Of a stretch of DNA of 38,571 bases, positions 14,993 through 24,206 are shown piece by piece. The stretch lies in the NCBI GenBank assembly GCA_937959285.1, contig CALGAR010000094.1, forward strand, positions 1 through 38,571. The letters are read 5' to 3'. This DNA comes from an uncultured Bryobacterales bacterium (lineage in GTDB: Bacteria; Acidobacteriota; Terriglobia; Bryobacterales; Bryobacteraceae). Positions within the stretch are counted from its first letter, which is position 1; each line of letters starts with the position of its first letter. Under the pieces are notes generated by a model. The model did no database searches. It was not told the DNA's origin and saw only the letters and a program-made list of their open reading frames with translations. The position numbers were made by a program, and so were the translations under genes.

Positions 14993-15952
14993 ATGTCCCA
15001 GTTCGACGTCGTTGGTATCGGTCTGAATGCGACCGACACTTTGATTCTCGTTCCCGCATTCCCGGCGTATGCCGGGAAAGTTCGCTTTATTCAGGAGATT
15101 CTGAGCCCCGGAGGGCAGGTTGCCAGTGCAATGGTCACCTGCGCCGAGCTTGGTCTGCGGGTCAAGTATATCGGCACGGTCGGCGATGATGAGCGGGGGC
15201 GGGTGCAGTTGGAAAGCCTGCGCTCGACAGGCATTGATATCAGCGACGTCAAGGTTCGCGCCGGCTGCCCCAATCAGACTGCCTATATCCTGATCGATCA
15301 GTCTACAGGCGAGCGAACCGTTCTCTGGCAAAGGGATGACTGTCTGCGGCTGCACCCGGAAGAGATTTCCGAAGAGGTTATCGCTTCCTCCCGCCTGCTG
15401 CATATTGACGGCCATGACACGCCGGCTGTGGCTCGCGCGGCCGCGATTGCACGCCGCCACGGCATCCCGGTTACCGTCGATGTCGACACCATCTATCATG
15501 GCTTCGACGAGGTGCTTCCGAACGTTGACTACCTCATCACGAGTTCAGAGTTCCCAGCTGCGTGGACCAGCGAACCGGATCCTTTCCGCGCTCTCGAAAT
15601 GCTGCAGAACGAGTATGGCATGCGCGTTGCTGCAATGACTCTCGGCGCGCACGGCGCTCTGGCGCGCGTAGAGGGCAAGTTCGTATATTCGCCCGCATTT
15701 GTTGTGAACTGCGTGGACACAACCGGGGCGGGAGACGTCTTCCACGGGGCCTTCTGCTATGCTGTCTTGCAGGGCTTTTCGATGCGGGAGGCCCTCGATT
15801 TCTCCAATGCCATGGCTGCCCTCAACTGCACCGCGCTCGGAGCTCGCGGTGGAATTCGCGGACTGGAGCAGGCGAAGGCCCTGATGCAGCGAGCCGAACG
15901 CCGGTCGCGGCCGGAGTTTGAAACCAAAGCTGCGATCTTTTCCGGATCATGA
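14993..15952 (+). CDS. PfkB-family carbohydrate kinase
   Basis: 319 residues from the ATG at 14993 (MSQFDVVGIGLNATD); a TTG six bases earlier is an alternative. PfkB/ribokinase-fold signatures: GGQVASAMVTCAELG near the N-terminus (substrate-binding Gly-Gly), GTVGDDERG, and the second PfkB signature DTTGAGDVFHGAF with the catalytic base Asp248 and anion hole GAG. It should phosphorylate a sugar or related alcohol with ATP; fructokinase, ribokinase or sulfofructose kinase cannot be separated from sequence alone. It follows the methyltransferase-like gene by 56 bp and its stop overlaps the rhomboid start by 4 nt (ATGA). Confidence 0.9.
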   Translation: MSQFDVVGIGLNATDTLILVPAFPAYAGKVRFIQEILSPGGQVASAMVTCAELGLRVKYIGTVGDDERGRVQLESLRSTGIDISDVKVRAGCPNQTAYILIDQSTGERTVLWQRDDCLRLHPEEISEEVIASSRLLHIDGHDTPAVARAAAIARRHGIPVTVDVDTIYHGFDEVLPNVDYLITSSEFPAAWTSEPDPFRALEMLQNEYGMRVAAMTLGAHGALARVEGKFVYSPAFVVNCVDTTGAGDVFHGAFCYAVLQGFSMREALDFSNAMAALNCTALGARGGIRGLEQAKALMQRAERRSRPEFETKAAIFSGS

Positions 15953-16614
15953 TTCCCCTCCGGGACTCGCAGCCCAGCTACAGCACGCCGGCAGTCACGA
16001 TCCTGTTGATTGTGACGAACGTGCTTGCGTTTCTCTACCAGATCTCGCTGGATCCTTACTCCGCGAACGAGCTCATTTTCCGGTACGGCATTATCCCGTC
16101 CCGCTTCCAGCCGGTCGATCTGCTCACGTCCATGTTCCTGCATGGAGGGTGGATGCATCTGATCGGCAATATGTGGTTCCTGTGGATCTACGGAGATAAC
16201 GTGGAGGACGTGCTGGGGCGGGGAAAGTACCTGATCTTTTATCTCACCTGCGGTATCGCAGCGGGTTTGACGCATGTGCTTCTGAACCCTGACTCGCGCG
16301 TCCCTACCATCGGCGCGAGCGGGGCAATTGCCGGGGTCATGGGCGCGTACCTAGTGAAGTTTCCGCACGCCCGAATTGTCACCCTGGTCATCTTTTTCTT
16401 CATAACAACAATCGACATCCCGGCAGCTTTCATCCTGATTTACTGGTTTTTCCTGCAAATACTGAGCGGGGCTGTGACGGTTGGGCAGGCGGATATAAGT
16501 CAAGGCGGAGTGGCATGGTTCGCCCATGTCGGAGGATTCGTCGCTGGCGTCATCCTCATCCGGATTTTTGGCACGCGGGCGCCCTACCGCCACCGTCCGG
16601 ACTTGCACTGGTAA
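15949..16614 (+). CDS. Rhomboid-family intramembrane serine protease
   Basis: 221 residues with six predicted membrane helices. Diagnostic features: the loop-1/TM2 motif HGGWMHLIGNMWFLW (65-79), the catalytic serine in GASGAIAG (Ser124) and the catalytic histidine in FAHVGGFVAG (His193). These complete the Ser-His dyad, so the protein should be an active protease cleaving membrane proteins within or near the bilayer. Between TM4 and TM6 the protein has a longer hydrophobic stretch with QADISQGG before the His helix, as in many bacterial rhomboids. The start overlaps the kinase stop. Substrates are unknown; the exported products of this run are obvious but unproven candidates. Confidence 0.92.
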   Translation: MIPLRDSQPSYSTPAVTILLIVTNVLAFLYQISLDPYSANELIFRYGIIPSRFQPVDLLTSMFLHGGWMHLIGNMWFLWIYGDNVEDVLGRGKYLIFYLTCGIAAGLTHVLLNPDSRVPTIGASGAIAGVMGAYLVKFPHARIVTLVIFFFITTIDIPAAFILIYWFFLQILSGAVTVGQADISQGGVAWFAHVGGFVAGVILIRIFGTRAPYRHRPDLHW

Positions 16615-16616
16615 CG

Positions 16617-17354
16617 ATGCTTACTCCTTCAGAAGAGAAACTTCCAACGGTCGACGTCCTTGCCATCGCCGCGCATCCGGATGACGTTGAGCAAACCTGC
16701 GGCGGCACCTTGATCCGAATGGCCGAGAAGGGATACCGGATTGGAATCCTTGATCTGACGCGCGGGGAAATGGGCACGCGCGGCACTCCTGAGCAGCGCC
16801 TCGAGGAGGCGCAGGAGGCGGCGCGGCATCTGCTCGCCGTTTGGCGGGGCAATCTTGGGCTACCCGATGCTCGTTTAGAAAACAACATAGCGGCACGCAT
16901 GACGCTCGCCACGGAGATACGCCGCCTGCGTCCCCGCGTCGTGATTCTCCCTTATTGGGAAGGCCGTCATCCTGACCACTATCGGGCTTCCGAGCTCGGC
17001 TATGAAGCGTGTTTTCTTGCCGGGCTGCGCAAGCTGGACGAGTACACCGAGCCTCACCGGCCATACAAAGTCCTGTATGCATCCAGCTACGCAACCGTCA
17101 CTCCCTCATTCGTCGTTGATATCTCTGCGCAGTTCGACCGGCGGATGAAGGCGTTGCTCAGCTACCGGTCGCAGTACGGAGATAGCGAGGACGCCGCCGG
17201 CCTCTTCCCTAAACAGGAGGAGGTTCGCGAACGCCTCGCCTCAGTCGCGCGCTACTACGGCAATCTGATCGGGGTCCGCTACGGGGAGCCCTTTGTGGTA
17301 AAGGAGACGATGCGTGTGGACGACATCGTCTCGATGGGCGTGCGCAGCTTCTAG
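16617..17354 (+). CDS. bshB1: BshB1-type N-acetylglucosaminyl-malate deacetylase (bacillithiol biosynthesis)
   Basis: 245 residues of the LmbE/PIG-L zinc deacetylase family. Visible ligands: AHPDD (19-23, His20 and Asp23) and RHPDHYRAS (His118, His121). The DLTRGEMGTRGTPEQRLEEA segment is characteristic of the BshB1 subgroup, which removes acetate from GlcNAc-malate in bacillithiol synthesis. The C-terminus (RYYGNLIGVRYGEPF) also matches. The ATG at 16617 follows the rhomboid stop by 2 bp. bshA and bshC are not in this window, so the pathway is inferred from this gene only. It ends 30 bp from the convergent MFS gene with no obvious terminator. Confidence 0.85.
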   Translation: MLTPSEEKLPTVDVLAIAAHPDDVEQTCGGTLIRMAEKGYRIGILDLTRGEMGTRGTPEQRLEEAQEAARHLLAVWRGNLGLPDARLENNIAARMTLATEIRRLRPRVVILPYWEGRHPDHYRASELGYEACFLAGLRKLDEYTEPHRPYKVLYASSYATVTPSFVVDISAQFDRRMKALLSYRSQYGDSEDAAGLFPKQEEVRERLASVARYYGNLIGVRYGEPFVVKETMRVDDIVSMGVRSF

Positions 17355-17384
17355 AAATCCGGAAGTTCTACCGCCGGGTGCCTC

Positions 17385-18686
17385 CTACTTCTCGTCTTTG
17401 TCGATTGGCGTGACGGGGTCGATCAGCGGCCAGCAGAAGGCGCCGAGCAGGTACGCAACAGCCATCGTGTACAGGAAGATGTTGTAGTTGTTCCCTGTCT
17501 CTCTCAGGATGTAGCCCCCGACTACGGGCGCTACAAATCCGGCCATGTTCCCCATCATGTTCATGGATCCGGCGAGAGTTCCTGCATATTTGCCGCCGAC
17601 GTCCATGCACGCGCCCCATGCGCCGGGCATTACGAGGTCGTTGCTAAAGCTGGCCATACCCATCGCCAGCATTCCCAGGAGCGGGTCGCGCAGATGAATC
17701 GACAGCAGGAGGAAACCACAGGCAAGCACGAAACCGGAGGTGGCCAGCAGGCGCCGCGCAAAGCGAACACTGCCCGTCCATCGGGCGACGTGGGCACTGA
17801 TAAACCCGCAGAACAGGCTGCCGAAGCCGCCGAACAGGAGAGGCAGGATCGCCATCTTAGCGCTCGCTTCTGGAGATAGCTGGCGATACTCCTGAAGGTA
17901 TGTCGGAAGCCAGGTGATGTAGAAGTACCACGGGTAGCTCATCAGGAAGTACTGCACCCAAAGCAACCACACGGTGCGCGATCGCAGCAAACGTCCCCAA
18001 GGCACGTCCCCATGGCCGGAAGCCATCTTTTCCGAACCGGCGAGCAGAGCGAGTTCCGCCGCATTGACGCTCTTATGCTCCGCCGGATTGTCACGGTACC
18101 AGCGGTAGAAGAAGAAGGCCCAGATGATGCCGATAGAGCCAAAGATCGCGAAGGCTGTCCGCCAGGAAACGTAGGTGAACACGAAGATCACCAGCGGAGG
18201 CGTGAACGCTCCGCCCCACCGGGCGAACGTCCACATGATGCCTTGCGCCTTCACTCGCTCATGTTGCGGCAGCCACGTCGTAAAGGACTTCGTCAGGTTC
18301 GGGAAACAACCCGCTTCTCCAGCGCCGAACAGGAAGCGGACAACGTAGAGCGACACGAAATTCCAGACCCACCCTGTAGCTGCGGTGAAGAAGGACCACC
18401 AGAGCACGATGCGCATGAGCACCCTTCGCGGGCCCATGTAGTCGCCCAGCCAGCCGCCGGGGATCTCGAACAGCGCATATGCCAGAGCGAACGCGGAGAA
18501 GATGTAGCCCATTTGGACCTTATCCAAACCGAGATCGCGAGCCATGACCGGGGCAGCTTGCGAAATACAGACTCTATCGATGTAGGCAAGAATTGCGAGC
18601 GTGACAGCGAAGACGATTACCCAGTAGCGGGCTCGCGTCGGCTGCACTTCGCCTGCTTGCAGTCTGGAAGTGGTATGCGAAGCCAT
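17385..18686 (-). CDS. MFS transporter, ACS (anion:cation symporter) type
   Basis: 433 residues with twelve predicted membrane helices in two halves joined by a cytoplasmic loop (about 205-250). Family features: YIDRVCISQAAPVMARDLGL in TM1, GWLGDYMGPRRVLM in the TM2-TM3 loop (MFS signature), FGAGEAGCFPNLTKSFTTWLPQHERVKAQG in TM4 and its following loop, typical of the glucarate/hexuronate/ACS group. The substrate is likely an organic anion, but cannot be named. It lies 44 bp downstream of the double-VWA gene on the same strand, so read-through from the MoxR operon is possible; it may simply be an adjacent gene. Confidence 0.88.
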   Translation of the reverse strand: MASHTTSRLQAGEVQPTRARYWVIVFAVTLAILAYIDRVCISQAAPVMARDLGLDKVQMGYIFSAFALAYALFEIPGGWLGDYMGPRRVLMRIVLWWSFFTAATGWVWNFVSLYVVRFLFGAGEAGCFPNLTKSFTTWLPQHERVKAQGIMWTFARWGGAFTPPLVIFVFTYVSWRTAFAIFGSIGIIWAFFFYRWYRDNPAEHKSVNAAELALLAGSEKMASGHGDVPWGRLLRSRTVWLLWVQYFLMSYPWYFYITWLPTYLQEYRQLSPEASAKMAILPLLFGGFGSLFCGFISAHVARWTGSVRFARRLLATSGFVLACGFLLLSIHLRDPLLGMLAMGMASFSNDLVMPGAWGACMDVGGKYAGTLAGSMNMMGNMAGFVAPVVGGYILRETGNNYNIFLYTMAVAYLLGAFCWPLIDPVTPIDKDEK

Positions 18687-18730
18687 TGAAGGGTATCAGA
18701 TCACGGATGACCGATACGGTGCAAGTCCAT

Positions 18731-21208
18731 TCAGGAGCGGCGGAAGGCGCCCAGCACGCCCTTCCATTTTCGGAGAACGAGTTCTGCGATATTCAGTGCG
18801 ATTGCGAGAGCGAGAAGCGCCGGCCAGAGGCGCATTGTCGACGTGATGGAACGGCCGCCTGTGTCGAAAACCTCGGCCGGTTCGGGCTGGTGGCGGCCGC
18901 CGGTGAACTCAGAGACTTTCTTGAGCAGGAGTTCGTTGGAACCGTAGTCGTAGAGTTCAGCTTCCTGCCGGTAATATCCAACCTCAGGGAAGACGCGTGA
19001 ATCTTCAAGGGGCCTCACTCGGAAGAGCCCCGTGCGGTGTCCCAGCTGGACTCGTCCGCGAAAAGCGCCCGAGGCGACCTTCCGCACTTCGATCGGACGG
19101 CGGAAGCCGTTGGGTCCGAAAACGTAAATGTCAGGGATCGTCTTTGGCTCCTCAAGATGTCTTGCCAGCCTGTAGTCCACGATCAGATCGCCGTTCGCGC
19201 TGTCGAACTCTGCTGTGGCTTCTCCCGAATGAGCATGCGGAAGAAGATCTCGCATCACGTTCGCCCAGAAACGATCGAAGCCGCTCCAGCTGACCCAGTC
19301 CTGCGCCCAGCGGCTCTTCGCATCGGACGTGAAAACAGCGGCACGGCCTAAGCCGTACTGCCAGCGAGTGAGCAGCGGATCCCGCTCGAGCGTGAGAATC
19401 GTCTCGGCGGTCGGCTTCACATCGAACTTGACGTAGCCGCGGAGCGGCGGAGCGTTGTCGATACCCACGCCTTCCAGCAGCTTCGAATTGCGTGCGATCG
19501 CCGGACGGATAAACTTCTCGATCGCCGTGGATCCGCTGTGTTCCTTAACGTCCTTGATCAGGATCTGCTCCAGACCCGAAGGGTCTGTGAGGAAGTAGGA
19601 CTTGCCGAGCGAGTTGGAGGCGATCTTCTCGAGATAGGCGCGATTGACATCTTGGCCTAGTCCTACGGTCGAAATTGTGACGCGGTGCTGCGCCGCCTCC
19701 TTCGACAAGGCAATGCTGTCGCCCTCCTCGGAGATGCCATCGGTCAGCAGAACGATGTGTTTGTAGACGGCGCGGACGGGAAGAATCCGGCGGTAGGCTT
19801 CCGAAAGGGCGGGAGCGATCTGAGTTCCTCCATCCGCGACGATGCCTGCGACGAGGCGTTTAATCAGCGTCTTATCTTCTGCCCGCCGGATTGGGACTGT
19901 CCATTGAAATGAGTTGTCGAAGATGAGCACGCCGACCATGTCGACGGGGCGCAAATGCTCAATGACGCCGATGGAGGCTTGCCGGGCCAGTTCCATTTTC
20001 CGGCCTTCCATTGAGGATGACTTGTCTACGATCAGCACGACGCAGGTGCCTTCCGGTGTCTGCGGTGGAGCGATTTTGGCAGGAAGGGCCCGTTCCAAAG
20101 GTCCCTCGGCTTTGCGATTCTCGTCGTACCGGTTCCGTTCCCCGCCGATGACGATCAGTCCGCCGCCCAGCTTTACAAATTCTTCCAGCTTTGTCTGACG
20201 GTCGACGGGAATGCTGTCGAAGTCCCAATTGTTGAGGATCACGAGCTGGTAATCGTCGAACGACGAAGGCACGCCCTCACTCGACTGGACAATTTCGAAT
20301 TGAGCCGCCTCCAGCGTTTGGAGCAGATGCTTTTCTGTTCCGGCCGGATCTGCGGAAACGAAAAGCGCGCGGGGGCGACGGAGATGAACGGCCTGTTCGA
20401 AATGCAAGGTGCCGTGAGAGGGAGTGCGGATAGTGCCTGCGAGATCGACCACACCGGCCACGCTGATGCTTGTATGAACGCGAATGTGGCTCGTGCCCTC
20501 TTCGATCGTTACTTCGCTTGACCCTAAAGGCTTCCCCTCCGCGGCGAGTTCCACCGTGGCTTGGGTCTGTACTGGCGACTGCACGGTGAGATCGACCGGG
20601 AAGCGTTCGCCCGTGAACGCGAGCGAGGGGACGCTCACAGAATCGAGGCGCAACGCCGGCTGCGGGCGTCCGGCGAGCGCGTAGGTATCGACGGGAACAC
20701 CTGCCAGGCTGGCCTGCCAGCTTGCTCGCGCTACGCTGCCCTGGTTTTCTTTGCCGTCGGAGATGAGCACAAGTTTGGGGATGAGGCCCTCGGGAAGCGC
20801 AGCCAGACCTTCTCGAATCGCCGCTTCGAGGTCCGTAGCCCGAGCCGGTTCTCCGGAGGTGCGGAGAAGCTGCGCGCGCTCATCGGGGGTCATCGGGCGC
20901 GTCTCTCGGGCGAAGGGTATCACGCGTGTCCAGTGGCGGCCGGCCGCCTTCTGGATGCGGCTGGCAATCTCAGTCGCATCCTTCAGGTCTTTATCGCTGA
21001 TACTTTGGGAAGTATCGACCAGCACCGCAACTGCCAGCCTCGTTTCCGCGATATTCAGCTTTGGCTCAGACAAAGCGAGGATTGTGGCGACCAGAGCAAG
21101 AGCTTTCAGAAGGAGGCCGCCGCGCCGGGAGGTCCGCGGCCACTCGAGATACAGCCACGCGAGAGGCGCCGCCAGAAACAGGAGGATCCACGTACGCTCA
21201 AACGTCAT
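18731..21208 (-). CDS. Membrane protein with two VWA domains flanking a GATase-1-like domain
   Basis: 825 residues. Two N-terminal membrane helices (about 6-22, 32-47), then a first VWA domain (about 58-190) with an intact MIDAS, VDTSQS (Asp65, Ser67, Ser69). A beta-rich domain follows (about 190-275). The ThuA/class I glutamine-amidotransferase-like fold spans about 278-360 (RPRALFVSADPA; LVILNNWDF; GGGLIVIGGE), without a recognisable catalytic Cys. A second VWA domain (about 388-560) has MIDAS VDKSSS (Asp395, Ser397, Ser399). One C-terminal helix anchors the end (about 795-815). The start at 21208 overlaps the previous gene's stop by 4 nt. Related to the BatA/BatB-like proteins of MoxR operons. 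The domain order is visible; assembly or chaperone function is inference. Confidence 0.85.
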   Translation of the reverse strand: MTFERTWILLFLAAPLAWLYLEWPRTSRRGGLLLKALALVATILALSEPKLNIAETRLAVAVLVDTSQSISDKDLKDATEIASRIQKAAGRHWTRVIPFARETRPMTPDERAQLLRTSGEPARATDLEAAIREGLAALPEGLIPKLVLISDGKENQGSVARASWQASLAGVPVDTYALAGRPQPALRLDSVSVPSLAFTGERFPVDLTVQSPVQTQATVELAAEGKPLGSSEVTIEEGTSHIRVHTSISVAGVVDLAGTIRTPSHGTLHFEQAVHLRRPRALFVSADPAGTEKHLLQTLEAAQFEIVQSSEGVPSSFDDYQLVILNNWDFDSIPVDRQTKLEEFVKLGGGLIVIGGERNRYDENRKAEGPLERALPAKIAPPQTPEGTCVVLIVDKSSSMEGRKMELARQASIGVIEHLRPVDMVGVLIFDNSFQWTVPIRRAEDKTLIKRLVAGIVADGGTQIAPALSEAYRRILPVRAVYKHIVLLTDGISEEGDSIALSKEAAQHRVTISTVGLGQDVNRAYLEKIASNSLGKSYFLTDPSGLEQILIKDVKEHSGSTAIEKFIRPAIARNSKLLEGVGIDNAPPLRGYVKFDVKPTAETILTLERDPLLTRWQYGLGRAAVFTSDAKSRWAQDWVSWSGFDRFWANVMRDLLPHAHSGEATAEFDSANGDLIVDYRLARHLEEPKTIPDIYVFGPNGFRRPIEVRKVASGAFRGRVQLGHRTGLFRVRPLEDSRVFPEVGYYRQEAELYDYGSNELLLKKVSEFTGGRHQPEPAEVFDTGGRSITSTMRLWPALLALAIALNIAELVLRKWKGVLGAFRRS

Positions 21209-23139
21209 GAAGCCCTCCGCAAGGCGTTCTTTCGGCGGGGACCGATCCACGGCAGCCGGACCGCTCTTACTGCGTCCCGGCTCGACGCTGCCACCCGCCC
21301 GCCCCGTCCGAACAGAAACCATTCGAGCAGAAGGATAGAAGCGCCTGCGACAGCGAGCCAGCGCCAAAGGTCTCCCGAGGCAGGCGGCGCCGGATACGAA
21401 CTGGGTATGCCCGTCAGCACTTCCTTAGGTGGGTCCCATCGCGCTTCTGCAACCTCTGGCAGGGTGAGAGAGTAGACCACTTCGCGGTCTCCCGTAAGCA
21501 CGCGGACATTGGAAGGAGTCCCCGTAAAGAAGCGCAGCATGCCGGCCTCGATCGTGAAAGGCACGGGGCGCATTCCGTCGCTGACAACGCTCACGCTGGA
21601 AGCATCCGTATCATTCGACAGCGGCACGCTGACTGTACCTACGCTGCCGGCATTCAGCTCCCACCGGCGGAAGATTTCCGGTGACATCCAGTGAAGGATG
21701 TTCGCGAACAACAGCGGCGTCGTGAGCTCATACCGCAGTTCGGAGCGCATTGGGTGGAATCCTATGACGATCGTCTTGATGTCGCCAGGACGGGCTAAAA
21801 TCACCGGACCGGCGTCCGTCTCTGCAACAGCGATATCTCCCTTGGCTGGCGAATAGACTTGGGCCGACTCCAGCTGAACGCCCGCTGCACGCAAACCTGC
21901 TCCCAGCATATGGTCCGTCCGCCAGCGCTTGATTTCCGTGTTCAGGTCGGTGGTGCGGACCGGAATCGGCGCGGCGCCCGGAGGCGGCTCTATCCACAAG
22001 CTGGCAATTTGCGGAGGGGAAGACGGGCGAAACCCGTCGATCACAACGATGTCCGCGTTGGGCTTGGGCTGGTATTGAGAAGGAGAAAGGAACGCAGCTT
22101 CGACCCGAGGTGTGGCTGCAAGCACCGGCCGCAGCAATTCCGGATTTTCGGAGTATACCGCCACCCGCAGCACCTTTTGAGCCGGCAGTTCGAGCACGGC
22201 GCGATCATCCTGAGGGAAGGCGTCCTTGGTAAGCAGGCGGGCCTCAAGCCAGCCGGCTGCCCGGGTACGGTACTCAAACGTCACGCTTTGTTCAGCTCCG
22301 GGACCCACTGTGATGGTCCGGCTTCCTGCTGGCGCATTGCCGAACTGAAGCGCAACAGGAAGCGTCTGCGGCTTCAGGCCGTAATTGCGGACGGAGATGA
22401 AAATTTCCCAGACATCGGAGTCGGTGGCAGGACGCCGCAGGCCGATCTTTCTCAGGCCGCAATTCTCCACTTCATCCGGGACACGGAGAAAGCGAACATT
22501 TTTGGGGACTGTCCGCAGTGCCTCCGCCTCTTCGGAGGTCACACGCCCTGAAGCCACGAGGACGATCTCTCCGATACGCCGGGCGTTCATTTTCAGAACG
22601 CGCGAGGCGAACGCAATCGCCCGATCGAGATTGAGCGCCGCCGAGGAGGGACGGGACTCCCGGATCGCGTCAAGCAGGATATCCCGATTCGTTTCAAAGG
22701 CGGTTGCCGGCGCTATCAGAGAATCAGCCCGCACAACCATAATTCGATCCGAGGGCGGCACAGCACGCAGCCACGATCTCGCCGTCGAACGTGCAATGTC
22801 CATCAGCGTCGATTCGCCGATGCTGGCGCCCATCCAGGCTGAAGTGTCGAGGATGAGGACGTGATCTCTCGAAGTGCGGTCCGGCGTACCCCATCGGAGC
22901 TGGGCGATGGCCAAAAGCAGGAGGGCAATCCCAATTAGCTGCAGGATCAGCGAAAGCGGCTGTTGAATCTTGCGTCTGTGCGTAACCGGGACCAGCCGTT
23001 GCGATGTGACCCAGAAACGCAGGGTAGGAACGACTTGACGCCGCCGGGAGCGGTCGAAGAGGTACAGCGCAAGGACCAGGCCCGAAAGTGCTCCCAGGAT
23101 CGTCAGAAACTCGGCCAAGCTCAGGTTGAGGAGGAACAT
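21205..23139 (-). CDS. BatA-like membrane protein with degenerate VWA domain
   Basis: 644 residues. The N-terminus is that of the aerotolerance (BatA) family: a membrane helix at about 8-28, RSRRRQVVPTLRFW, and a second helix at about 60-80. A VWA fold follows, but its metal motif reads LDTSAW, keeping Asp and the first Ser while the second Ser is Trp, so metal binding may be impaired. The middle (about 240-560) is beta-rich, with a GATase-like segment around VVIDGFRPSSPP. A final helix (about 612-632, WRWLAVAGASILLLEWFLFG) anchors the C-terminus. It starts one base after the DUF58 stop and overlaps the next gene, so it is within one operon. Confidence 0.85.
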   Translation of the reverse strand: MFLLNLSLAEFLTILGALSGLVLALYLFDRSRRRQVVPTLRFWVTSQRLVPVTHRRKIQQPLSLILQLIGIALLLLAIAQLRWGTPDRTSRDHVLILDTSAWMGASIGESTLMDIARSTARSWLRAVPPSDRIMVVRADSLIAPATAFETNRDILLDAIRESRPSSAALNLDRAIAFASRVLKMNARRIGEIVLVASGRVTSEEAEALRTVPKNVRFLRVPDEVENCGLRKIGLRRPATDSDVWEIFISVRNYGLKPQTLPVALQFGNAPAGSRTITVGPGAEQSVTFEYRTRAAGWLEARLLTKDAFPQDDRAVLELPAQKVLRVAVYSENPELLRPVLAATPRVEAAFLSPSQYQPKPNADIVVIDGFRPSSPPQIASLWIEPPPGAAPIPVRTTDLNTEIKRWRTDHMLGAGLRAAGVQLESAQVYSPAKGDIAVAETDAGPVILARPGDIKTIVIGFHPMRSELRYELTTPLLFANILHWMSPEIFRRWELNAGSVGTVSVPLSNDTDASSVSVVSDGMRPVPFTIEAGMLRFFTGTPSNVRVLTGDREVVYSLTLPEVAEARWDPPKEVLTGIPSSYPAPPASGDLWRWLAVAGASILLLEWFLFGRGGRVAASSRDAVRAVRLPWIGPRRKNALRRAS

Positions 23140-23140
23140 G

Positions 23141-24028
23141 CTAACCCACTACCGCCTTCGTTCGAGCCAGCGGTCCGAATACCGCTTCCTCAATCGGCGT
23201 GGAAACGGGCAGGCCTACGTACCGGCCTCCGTTGCGCATCGCCAGCTCTTGCAGTTCTCGTGCGAAAGTGTCGAATGCTTCCGTGTACGCTTGGCGGGCT
23301 TCGTCGTCGAGTGAGATTTGAAGCTGAGCTCCCGTCTCCACATCCTCCAGATCGAGTTCGCCGGTCCAGGGAGGAGTCCGATCCTCCTCAGCCCACAGGT
23401 GCACGAGCAGGACCTCATGCCCGAAATCGGCCATATGCTGAATGGGCTTGGAGCAATCCGAGTCATCGAGGTAATCGGAGATGATGATGAGCAACCCCCG
23501 CTGTGGGTTGTTTGAGACGAACCGCCGAGCCACCTCAAAGTAATTGGTTCTCCCCTCTGGCCGCAGGCCCGTCAAAAAATTCATTACGGGAGCGAATCGG
23601 TGTCTTCCTCCGCTGCAGGGGAATGGATCGAGGAGCGTGTCGGAGAACGGCTGGACGGAAATGGTATCAAGGCGAACGAGCGCTACGTAACAAAGAGCGG
23701 CCGCAAGTTTGCGGGCGTAGTCGAACTTGGAAGGGGAGCCGTTGGTCATCGAGAGGCTGATGTCGAGCAGCAGGCGTACGGGAACACGCGGCTCAATCTG
23801 AAACATCTTGAGGAAGAGCTTTTCCAGGCGAAGATACGCCCTCCAGTTGATCGCCCTCAGATCGTCGCCCTGATGGAAGTGCCGGTGATCGAGGAACTCT
23901 TGCCCGGGTCCGCTGAAGCGTGAGGAATTGTGCCCGCCAACAATGCCGGCGAAGGACTGCTGCCAATGAATCGTAAGGCGTTCCAGCTTTTCGAGAAACG
24001 AGCGTTCAATCAGTGGCTGCTGCGGCAT
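23141..24028 (-). CDS. DUF58 domain protein
   Basis: 295 residues carrying the DUF58 signature (GQEFLDHRHFHQGDDLRAINWRAYLRLEKLFLKMFQIE), followed by a VWA-like domain with a DISLSM motif (DxSxS intact: Asp, Ser, Ser). It is soluble, without membrane helix. Such proteins are constant partners of MoxR ATPases and VWA membrane proteins. The gene is preceded by a 178-bp gap after moxR in which I see no gene; the minus strand there is AT-richer around 24100-24145 and may hold an internal promoter or leader. The stop is one base before the next start. Role in the complex is unknown. Confidence 0.9.
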   Translation of the reverse strand: MPQQPLIERSFLEKLERLTIHWQQSFAGIVGGHNSSRFSGPGQEFLDHRHFHQGDDLRAINWRAYLRLEKLFLKMFQIEPRVPVRLLLDISLSMTNGSPSKFDYARKLAAALCYVALVRLDTISVQPFSDTLLDPFPCSGGRHRFAPVMNFLTGLRPEGRTNYFEVARRFVSNNPQRGLLIIISDYLDDSDCSKPIQHMADFGHEVLLVHLWAEEDRTPPWTGELDLEDVETGAQLQISLDDEARQAYTEAFDTFARELQELAMRNGGRYVGLPVSTPIEEAVFGPLARTKAVVG

Positions 24029-24206
24029 GACTCATCTCCGAGCTTGGGTGACCTCGTCAAAGAGGCAGGCCGCAAGACATTGATGGCTACGGTCGACATC
24101 CCCATATTGGACGTATTCTCGCTCGATTCTAAACCAAATATTCGCGGCTGCGGCGCTGCCGTGGGAGGCTCTGCCGCGAGGGTGTCGGACTGAGAGCCGC
24201 TGGACT

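Noticed and set aside
23930..24193. 87-residue plus-strand reading across the DUF58 start and the gap
   Set aside because: Antisense to DUF58 for a third of its length and without family features; treated as a shadow.
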